Of a DNA stretch of 21,004 nucleotides, positions 14,335 through 20,301 are shown in pieces. Below the pieces are notes generated by a model. That model did not search any database. It was not told the DNA's origin and saw only the letters and a list, made by a program, of their open reading frames with translations. Positions within the stretch are counted from its first letter, which is position 1. The number at the start of each line of letters is the position of its first letter. The DNA lies in IMG/VR virus record IMGVR_UViG_3300048014_000055, positions 1 to 21,004 of that record, one strand, 5' to 3'. Position numbers and translations under genes: made by a program. The DNA comes from a virus.

Positions 14335-16980
14335 GTGGCGCAACTCAATATTGACTTCGGGGCGTTCGTCGGTGATCCGTCGGCCGACTCGACGTATCTG
14401 GCGTTTCAAAAAACCCAATCCAATTTCACCCAACTGTTCATGGAGGGGCCTGGCGGCGCGGTGCCCAACACGCCGCTGCTGGGCGGCTCGGCCGGCGGCA
14501 CGTTCTCGTCGGTATCCGTCGGCGCTGCGCTGACGCTGAACGCCTACGGCACGCTGACAGCCACGTTCGGCACGATCACCGGCACCGTGGCGGATGGCGG
14601 CGCGTTGGCGGCAGAGATAGCCCGCGCCGAGGCGGCTGAGGGCACGCTCACCACGTCGGTGTCCGCCGCGTCGTCTGCTGCGGGGTCAGCCTCGGCATCC
14701 GCCTCCACGGCGCTCACGCTGGCCCAGGGCGCCCTACCGCTCAGTGGCGGCACTCTGACCGGCGCAGTGGCGTTCTCGGGCTCCGGCACCCTATCGGCTG
14801 GCAGCAACCTGTACTTGCAGCCGACCAACCAACTCTGGCTGGGATCGGCCAGCGGCACCGGCGCGGTGTACTCGGCCACCATCGCCAACACCACCAGCAA
14901 CCCAGGCTCCGCGGCGGTGGGCAAGGTCTGGAACAACGGCGCAGTGCTCAGCCTGGCGGGCGCGTCGGCGCCCAGCCCGAGCTTCGCCGGCACTTTTGTC
15001 GCCAGCCAGTCTTTCGCCGACGTGGTGGGCACCAGCGGCATTTTCCCGCACGCGACCTACCCCACGCCGCCATCACCGCGCAGCGGGCTGTTGCAGGGCG
15101 ACCGGTGGAAGGCTCAGGGCATCTTCTCCGCGGCCGACTTCGTGGCCCCGAGCGGCAGCACGTCCATCAGCGGGACGAGCTACGACAACGACGTGTGGCC
15201 GGCGTTGCAGGCGCTCCTGCTCTACGTGCAGGGCGCCTATCTCGCGGCGACCGGCACCGGGCTGGCCAACATCATCAACCGCACGTTTTTCGACGTGCAT
15301 CTGCCGGCCGGCAACTATGCGGTCAGCCAGCCGCTCATCGTGCCGCGCTTCGTGCGGCTCGGTGGGCCTGGCACGATCAAGCCGACGCCCTACGTCAATC
15401 CGCAAAGCGGGACACTGACCTCGGGCATCTTCGACGGCACGGTCAATTCCTCGACCAACTTCCTGCCGTTGGTGGTGTGCGCGTCGCAGTCGCACCTGTC
15501 CGACCTCAACCTCTATCCGAGCGGCTACACCGGAGCCTACACCTACAAGACCAGCGGGCTGGTGATCGGCAAGAATTGGCAGGCGACTGCGGTGACGGTA
15601 GGAAGCGCCGGAACGGGATACTCGGTGGGGCAGGTATATCTGCTGGCCAATCCAGATGGGCCTCCATTTAGCGCCATCTTCATCACCATCACATCGGTGA
15701 ACGGGGCTGGCGGCATCACAGGTGCCACAATTCTCTACAAGGGCGCATATTCCCTGCCGCCTTCCGCCAATATGTATAATGGCGCGGCGGGCCTGCAAGA
15801 AACCCAGTGGGCGAGCCTCGGGGTATTTGACCCTCTTGTGCCACACGCTTTGCTGGTCGCTAGCCAATCGAGCAGTCCAGGGTCCGGCGGGGCATCTGGT
15901 TCCAACGCAAGTATGATCCCTACATGGGAGACAGACTTTCCGGGCGGTAATTATTATGCAACCGGAACCGTTTCTGTTCCAAGCGGCACCACCGCCGGCC
16001 GCATCACGATCCATAGCGCCGTGCAGAACAACTATGTCAATCCTACCTACGGCCCCACCTACAATGTGCAGATCAGCGGCTTGGAATGCGAGATTGAAAG
16101 CATCCGCGGGCTTGGTGGGCGGGCCGGGCTGTGGGCGGTGAACTGCCAGGACTTGCGCATCAACAAACTAAATTTCGTGGGTACCAGCACGTTCGTGTGG
16201 GCGCGCTATTTCGGCTCCATCGAGTGCCCAAACTGCGTCATAGACACGTGCGGGCAGGCGTTCGTGCTAGACCAGGGGCACGGCGCCATTTTCAAATTCC
16301 GCGCCTTCTTCGAAGAGGGCAACATCGTCAATCCCCTGCCGCCCTGCAACACGGGCTATGCCGGCAGCGCGTCGCCTGGCGCAATCTCCATCGGCTACGG
16401 CAGCACCACGACGGCGCCCGTCTTGTGCTGCCGCCTGGATGGCACGCTGAACAACATGGGCGGGCTGCCGGCGAGCACGATCTCGGCCTATGGCCTGACC
16501 GGCGTCAGCGCCACCCAGCAAACCGCGCTGGTCAGCATCGCCAGCGCCATCGACTGCTATGTCGATGTGCAGGGGAGCAACTACTCGCAATATGCGGCCA
16601 GTGGCGGCGGCCCCACGGCCTCGCCGCTGCCCGCCAGCGCGCTCTACTCGCTGGGCGTGAATGTCGATCCAGGCTGCGTGCTCAAGGGCAGCATGGACAC
16701 GCTGGTGGTCATCGACGGGGTGGCGGTGACGACGGCCATTGTGACACGCACCAGCGGTGGGGCGATCCCGTGCGAGGTCGATGTGACCGACACCTACAAC
16801 CAGACGCGCATCCGGTCTCGCGGCATCTGCACCATTGATCAAAGCGGAGCGCCGGTGAACGGCAGCAGCGGCACCGGCGTGAATCAGGCGGCCGTCGGGT
16901 CGCAATACATCAACAACGCGAACGGAACGATCTACCGCAACACCGGGTCTCTGGCCTCGCCGACCTGGACCACGCCCTGA
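14335..16980 (+). CDS. Tailspike/tail fibre with beta-helix-like body (881 aa)
   Basis: This is probably the receptor-binding and perhaps polysaccharide-cutting appendage. The N-terminus (LNIDFGAFVGDPSADST, LAFQKTQSNFTQLF) resembles the short adaptor motif with a final N-F-T-x-L found at the start of many phage fibre proteins. Residues about 134-145 (LPLSGGTLTGAV) are a common fibre motif. From about 263 the pattern VWPALQALLLYVQGAY, VHLPAGNYAVSQPLIVP, RLGGPGTIKP marks the entry into a right-handed beta-helix (pectin-lyase-like) body, continuing in ESIRGLGGRAGLWAVNCQDL. Residues about 418-483 look like an inserted G-x-G-Y beta module. The C-terminal end (VGSQYINNANGTIYRNTGS, then SPTWTTP) is a frequent fibre ending. 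No catalytic residues can be assigned. The GTG start has no clear ribosome site; the conserved N-terminal motif argues against the later ATG at about 14442. Confidence 0.8.
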   Translation: MAQLNIDFGAFVGDPSADSTYLAFQKTQSNFTQLFMEGPGGAVPNTPLLGGSAGGTFSSVSVGAALTLNAYGTLTATFGTITGTVADGGALAAEIARAEAAEGTLTTSVSAASSAAGSASASASTALTLAQGALPLSGGTLTGAVAFSGSGTLSAGSNLYLQPTNQLWLGSASGTGAVYSATIANTTSNPGSAAVGKVWNNGAVLSLAGASAPSPSFAGTFVASQSFADVVGTSGIFPHATYPTPPSPRSGLLQGDRWKAQGIFSAADFVAPSGSTSISGTSYDNDVWPALQALLLYVQGAYLAATGTGLANIINRTFFDVHLPAGNYAVSQPLIVPRFVRLGGPGTIKPTPYVNPQSGTLTSGIFDGTVNSSTNFLPLVVCASQSHLSDLNLYPSGYTGAYTYKTSGLVIGKNWQATAVTVGSAGTGYSVGQVYLLANPDGPPFSAIFITITSVNGAGGITGATILYKGAYSLPPSANMYNGAAGLQETQWASLGVFDPLVPHALLVASQSSSPGSGGASGSNASMIPTWETDFPGGNYYATGTVSVPSGTTAGRITIHSAVQNNYVNPTYGPTYNVQISGLECEIESIRGLGGRAGLWAVNCQDLRINKLNFVGTSTFVWARYFGSIECPNCVIDTCGQAFVLDQGHGAIFKFRAFFEEGNIVNPLPPCNTGYAGSASPGAISIGYGSTTTAPVLCCRLDGTLNNMGGLPASTISAYGLTGVSATQQTALVSIASAIDCYVDVQGSNYSQYAASGGGPTASPLPASALYSLGVNVDPGCVLKGSMDTLVVIDGVAVTTAIVTRTSGGAIPCEVDVTDTYNQTRIRSRGICTIDQSGAPVNGSSGTGVNQAAVGSQYINNANGTIYRNTGSLASPTWTTP

Positions 16981-16997
16981 CCTGAAAGGCCCCGACC

Positions 16998-17807
16998 ATG
17001 ACCGCACCATCCTTTTCTCTCGGCTCCATCCCGGTTGGGTGGAATTGGTCCGTGCCATGCGCTTTCAACCCGAGCGGCGCGTATCAGGCGCTGGCAGTGG
17101 ATAGCTCAGGCAACCTCAACGTCAATGTGCAGGCCGGAGGCGGCTCCGGAGGCGGCAACTCGGCCGCAGGAACGATCGGCGCTGCCGTGCCGGCCAGTGG
17201 CGACTATCTGGCCTACAGCAACGCTGGCGGCACGCTGGTGGGCGTTAGCGCGGCGACGCCGCTGCCCATTGGCGGCACAAGCCAGGGCACCATTGCGCCA
17301 GCCACAGCGCCCACCACCATGCTGACGGCGGGCGCGGTCTATCTCTCGGCCACGCAGACCTTGACCAGCGGGCAATCCATGGCGCTGCTGACCGACGTGA
17401 ACGGCAAGCTCGTCGTCAACGCCGGCACGAGCAACGTCACGTGTTTGCTGAAAGGCGCGCCCGCATACGGGGCCACGGTCTACTCGGCGCTGAATGCGGC
17501 GGCATCGACGATGGCGGCAAACATCAAGGCGGCTCAGGGCGCGCTGATGTCGATCCAGCTTTCAAACTCGCTCGCAACAGGGGTTTGGGTGCGGTTTTTC
17601 AATTCGGCGTCGGCACCGACCGCGGGTTCTGGAACGCCGATCTGGCGCATGTATGTGCCGCCCACATCGACGGTGGCGGTTGCTTTCGATATCGGTCTAA
17701 ATTTCTCCGGGGGAATCGGATTTACGGCGACCGGCGGGGCTGGCGATACCGACACGACCACCCTGACCACTGCGGGCGCGGTTTGCGTCAATGTCGGCTA
17801 CGCCTAG
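16998..17807 (+). CDS. Accessory tail-appendage/virion protein (269 aa)
   Basis: Probably a structural protein that decorates the spike or particle; no enzymatic motif is visible. The N-terminal 45 residues are strand-rich, ending NPSGAYQALAVDSSGNLNV. A glycine-rich linker (about 46-58) follows, then Ala/Thr/Gly-rich strands. The C-terminal 110 residues (SIQLSNSLATGVWVRFFNSA, PIWRMYVPPTSTVAVAFDIG, SGGIGFTATGGAGDTDTTTL, and a final CVNVGYA) match a beta-sandwich domain I recall at the end of many phage proteins located between fibres and lysis genes. ATG 16998 has AAAGG 8 bases upstream and lies 17 bases after the spike stop. It is followed directly by the endolysin, whose ribosome site overlaps its stop codon. 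Confidence 0.7.
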   Translation: MTAPSFSLGSIPVGWNWSVPCAFNPSGAYQALAVDSSGNLNVNVQAGGGSGGGNSAAGTIGAAVPASGDYLAYSNAGGTLVGVSAATPLPIGGTSQGTIAPATAPTTMLTAGAVYLSATQTLTSGQSMALLTDVNGKLVVNAGTSNVTCLLKGAPAYGATVYSALNAAASTMAANIKAAQGALMSIQLSNSLATGVWVRFFNSASAPTAGSGTPIWRMYVPPTSTVAVAFDIGLNFSGGIGFTATGGAGDTDTTTLTTAGAVCVNVGYA

Positions 17808-17810
17808 GAG
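17806..17810 (+). promoter_or_regulatory. Ribosome binding site deciding the endolysin start
   Basis: AGGAG overlaps the TAG of the previous gene and lies 7 bases before ATG 17818. The earlier in-frame ATG at 17791 lies inside the previous gene and lacks such a site, so 17818 is chosen. Confidence 0.8.
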
Positions 17811-17817
17811 CGCGCAC

Positions 17818-18426
17818 ATGCCCATCATCACCGAGCCTGGCCTCGCCATTGGATCGCAACTCATCCAGCACTTCGAGGGCCAGGTCCTGCACCCATACCA
17901 GGACATCCGCGGCATCTGGACCATCGGCAACGGCAACACGACGCTGCTGGACGGCACGCCGGTCGCTGCGGACACGGCGCCGATCACGGCCGAGCAGTGC
18001 GACGAACTGCGCGAGCGGACCTTGCGCGAGAAGGTGGCGCCGGCGCTCAATGCGATGCTGACGACGGTGCTCAGTGATCACGAGCAGGGCGCGCTTCTCT
18101 CGCTGGTCTGGAACATCGGAAACACGGCTTTCCGCACATCGACGCTCCGGGCGATGATCAATCTGCATTTTCTCGTCTCCGCGGGACGGCATTTCGTCGA
18201 TTGGTGCCATGCCGGCGGCAATCTGTGCGTGCCGCTGCTCAACCGCCGCAGGGCTGAGCAGGTCGTTTGGAACACCGGCGACGTGGCGGGGGCCATTGTG
18301 CCCGCGTTGCACGAGATCATGCAGACCAAGGCTGCACCGGCTTCCGCCGCACCGGCCGCGCCGGCGGCTCAGACTGCGGACGATCTAAACAGCGCCGAGC
18401 TGGCGCACATCCAGGAGGGCGTTTGA
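17818..18426 (+). CDS. Endolysin, GH24 phage lysozyme (202 aa)
   Basis: This muramidase would cut the glycan backbone of peptidoglycan at the end of infection. The catalytic region is HFEGQVLHPYQDIRGIWTIG, with E20, D29 and T35 in the exact E-8-D-5-T spacing of the T4/P22/R21-type lysozymes, followed by GNGNT in place of the common GYGHT. Downstream, SDHEQGALLSLVWNIGNTAF, TSTLRAMIN and RRRAEQVVWN match the conserved helices of the family. There is no signal peptide or N-terminal anchor, so the protein should gather in the cytoplasm and need a holin. A tail of about 35 residues rich in Ala/Pro then acidic (from residue 168) is an extra not needed for catalysis. The gene is the last of the + strand series and is followed by a hairpin. 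Confidence 0.93.
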   Translation: MPIITEPGLAIGSQLIQHFEGQVLHPYQDIRGIWTIGNGNTTLLDGTPVAADTAPITAEQCDELRERTLREKVAPALNAMLTTVLSDHEQGALLSLVWNIGNTAFRTSTLRAMINLHFLVSAGRHFVDWCHAGGNLCVPLLNRRRAEQVVWNTGDVAGAIVPALHEIMQTKAAPASAAPAAPAAQTADDLNSAELAHIQEGV

Positions 18427-18428
18427 AT

Positions 18429-18460
18429 CATCTTCGCCGCCCTAAAGGACGGGAAAGATG
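18429..18460. terminator. Hairpin between converging operons, possible bidirectional terminator
   Basis: CATCTT (18429-18434) pairs fully with AAGATG (18455-18460). Inside, CCG (18437-18439) pairs with CGG (18450-18452) and CC with GG around a TAAA loop, leaving a 2x2 internal loop and one mismatch. It fills the 34-base gap between the lysozyme stop and the stop of the opposing 63-aa gene, where a terminator for both strands would be expected. No T-run follows on either side, so it is not a textbook intrinsic terminator. Confidence 0.4.
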
Positions 18461-18652
18461 TTAACGCTTCGCGCGCTCCGCAAGCATGGCGTCTGCCAAT
18501 CCGTAGGCATGGGCGGCGACGTCGGTATAACGTTCCCATTCACGACTTGAAGCAACGCCGATAAGCGCCTGCCCCGCAAACCAGTCGCGCAGGGACATGC
18601 CTTCCTTATCGTCATACCCAACAGGGAACGCTGGCGGGCTTGTGTCGGTCAT
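18461..18652 (-). CDS. Small conserved phage protein (63 aa)
   Basis: The sequence has the pattern GMSLRDWFAGQALIG, then YTDVAAHAYGLADAMLAERA. I recall this M-(S/T)-L-R-D-(Y/W)-F-A...A-Y-x-x-A-D-A-M-L arrangement from many short phage and prophage proteins of early operons; its function is unknown to me. It is probably two helices. ATG 18652 has a GGAGG (complement of 18663-18667) 10 bases upstream, in the 31-base gap after the stop of the 234-aa gene. It is the last gene of the - strand operon. Confidence 0.8.
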   Translation of the reverse strand: MTDTSPPAFPVGYDDKEGMSLRDWFAGQALIGVASSREWERYTDVAAHAYGLADAMLAERAKR

Positions 18653-18683
18653 GGCAGCAGCGCCTCCAACGCGCGAACGTGCC

Positions 18684-19388
18684 TCATTCGTGCGTCACGT
18701 TCATGGTTGAGGCGCCGGCCATCGCCGGCACGTCGGGGCCAGGCCACCCATCGTCCGGGAGCAAATCACCGTCGTCGGTATCCTGCGGTTCAAAGCGCTT
18801 CAAGGCCGCGTCAAACGAGGCGTTGATCCTGTCACGGAACGCCTGCGGGGCCTCGGCCGAGAGGTTAATCTGAACGTCCGCCCTGCGCATCAGTGCGTGG
18901 ACATCATCAACCGTCTGCGCCTTGTCGAGTGCAGCAGACAGCCGCGCCAGCCATTGTTCGGCTTTGTCGGCAACCGGGGCCGTGGCCGACTTAGAAAGAG
19001 CCAGCGGTTTGACCTTGTAGCCCTTCTTTCGCCCCTTCTTTTCAGTGAGTGCCAGCGTGATCTCGCCATCAATGTGCGACAGATGGCTGATCCTGATGCC
19101 GCCGACTTTGAGTGCGCCGAACATCACATCGGGATCGCGATAGAGCGTCATGCCGCGGCCGACGTAGGCATTGCCATCCTTGCCCCAGCACTGCACCAGC
19201 AGGCGGCGCATGATTTTGCAGGGCTTGTACGGCTTGCCTTCATCACCTCCAAAGCTGATGGATACCGGTTGCTCGGCGCCCGCGTCTTTCGACACCGACA
19301 AGACATTTATGGTGAGCGTGCGGCCGATGAGATCGTCCGCGGTAAGCTGGTCGGATTTAGCGACCAGGGTGTCGCTGAGGTCGTTCAA
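18684..19388 (-). CDS. Conserved partner of a phage exonuclease, function unknown (234 aa)
   Basis: Residues about 14-130 look conserved and strand-rich: DQLTADDLIGRTLTINV, EQPVSISFGGDEGKPYKPCK, MRRLLVQCWGKDGNAYVGRG, MTLYRDPDVMFGALKVGGIR, ISHLSHIDGEITLAL. I recall this order from phage genes next to YqaJ-type exonucleases. A small beta-barrel that binds nucleic acid is conceivable, and a single-strand annealing or binding role would fit the exonuclease beside it, but neither is shown. Residues about 140-195 are helical and an acidic stretch (198-214, DTDDGDLLPDDGW) follows. The last residues (MNVTHE) are not the SSB-type acidic tip. The start is TTG 19388, in a TTGA overlap with the exonuclease stop and with GAGGAG 8 bases upstream. 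Confidence 0.7.
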   Translation of the reverse strand: MNDLSDTLVAKSDQLTADDLIGRTLTINVLSVSKDAGAEQPVSISFGGDEGKPYKPCKIMRRLLVQCWGKDGNAYVGRGMTLYRDPDVMFGALKVGGIRISHLSHIDGEITLALTEKKGRKKGYKVKPLALSKSATAPVADKAEQWLARLSAALDKAQTVDDVHALMRRADVQINLSAEAPQAFRDRINASFDAALKRFEPQDTDDGDLLPDDGWPGPDVPAMAGASTMNVTHE

Positions 19389-20080
19389 AGATCAATCTCC
19401 TCTTCTACTCGGCGTTCGGTGGGCAGCAAACGAAACCCAAACCGGGATTCGGTGATGGCTCGGTAGCGCGCCAATTTTTCAGCCAAGCGTTTCTCGAAAG
19501 CGCAGGCGGCCTCGATGATGGCATCCTGCACTTTGTCGTCAGGATAGACGCGGATCGTCACCATGGGCATGCCACCCGAGTAACTGATGAAATCGCACCA
19601 TTTGCGGTCGGACACCAAAAGCCCGGTCTGCACCTGGATCAAAAAATCATCGGGCATGCGATCTTCGGCGGCGCATTCGATGATCGTCTGCGCCTGGAAC
19701 TTTTGGCCCCGACTTTTGCACTCGATAAAGCCATCATCGCAGACCAAACCATCAGGCGAGAAGCCCAGCGTAAAGCCCCATTCGTCGTTGGTGATAAAAC
19801 CGACCTCCTCGACAGGGGCGTAGCGCTGCGCATACTTTATCCTGGCATCTACTTCGTCATCTTGCCCGCGCAGCATGGCGTCACTCACGTAACTCGGTTC
19901 GACGTACCGTGTGACGCGCTGCGCCAGCAGTTCGTAAAGATGCGCGCTCTCCTTGTCGTTGCTGGCGATTTTCAGCGTGGGCGTGATGATCAGTTTCATC
20001 TCGCTGGCAGTCAGCAGGCCGCAGCGTGCGGAAAACCATTCATCTGATCCCTGGATTAGATCGCGGTAATAGCGGATCAC
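19385..20080 (-). CDS. YqaJ/lambda-type phage exonuclease (231 aa)
   Basis: Members of this PD-(D/E)XK family digest one strand of double-stranded DNA ends to feed single-strand annealing recombination. The N-terminal motif QGSDEWFSARCGLLTASEM (10-28) is the family's substrate-binding block. The catalytic core is GFSPDGLV...GFIECKSR with D110, E120 and K122, the same spacing as D119, E129 and K131 of lambda exonuclease. IQVQTGLLVSDRKWCDFISY (148-167) supplies the conserved Gln motif. The length is normal for the family. The GTG start at 20080 overlaps the previous stop (GTGA), with GGAGG 5 bases upstream. The gene overlaps the conserved 234-aa gene downstream, suggesting one recombination unit. 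No recognisable RecT, Beta or Erf annealing protein is seen in the window. Confidence 0.9.
   Translation of the reverse strand: MIRYYRDLIQGSDEWFSARCGLLTASEMKLIITPTLKIASNDKESAHLYELLAQRVTRYVEPSYVSDAMLRGQDDEVDARIKYAQRYAPVEEVGFITNDEWGFTLGFSPDGLVCDDGFIECKSRGQKFQAQTIIECAAEDRMPDDFLIQVQTGLLVSDRKWCDFISYSGGMPMVTIRVYPDDKVQDAIIEAACAFEKRLAEKLARYRAITESRFGFRLLPTERRVEEEIDL
19397..19402 (-). promoter_or_regulatory. Ribosome binding site supporting a TTG start
   Basis: On the - strand GAGGAG lies 8 bases before TTG 19388, inside the end of the exonuclease gene. No usable ATG or GTG is nearby in that frame, so the rare TTG start is accepted. Confidence 0.65.
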
Positions 20081-20301
20081 ACCCGCCTCCCAATCTGCAC
20101 AACCGAGGCGCCAACCACCCGCGGCATCGATATGCTGGCGCTCGCCTCGGCGATCTGCTGAAGCCGATACCGCGCGCGGTCGAGTTCACACTCGGCGCGC
20201 ACCAGGTCGGCGATCAGCGCGTCAACCTCGTCCCGCTGCGCTGGCGATAAATGCACGCGGCCGGCTAAGGATTTGAGGCGCTTGGATAGGGGCGGCATCA
20301 C
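20077..20301 (-). CDS. Small helical protein upstream of the exonuclease (74 aa)
   Basis: Not recognised. The sequence is a likely coiled coil or helical hairpin (LSPAQRDEVDALIADLVRAE, then CELDRARYRLQQIAEA), with a basic N-terminus and a strand-like end (PRVVGASVVQIGRRV). GTG 20301 overlaps the previous TGA as GTGA; ATG 20298 directly after it is an equally possible start, one residue shorter. An AAGGG about 6 bases before the GTG may be its ribosome site. It overlaps the exonuclease start by four bases, so it is made together with it. A regulatory or DNA-associated role is only a guess. Confidence 0.6.
   Translation of the reverse strand: MMPPLSKRLKSLAGRVHLSPAQRDEVDALIADLVRAECELDRARYRLQQIAEASASISMPRVVGASVVQIGRRV

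Noticed and set aside
17791-17817. An earlier ATG start for the endolysin
   Set aside because: It lies within the last codons of the previous gene without a ribosome site, whereas ATG 17818 has AGGAG at ideal spacing.
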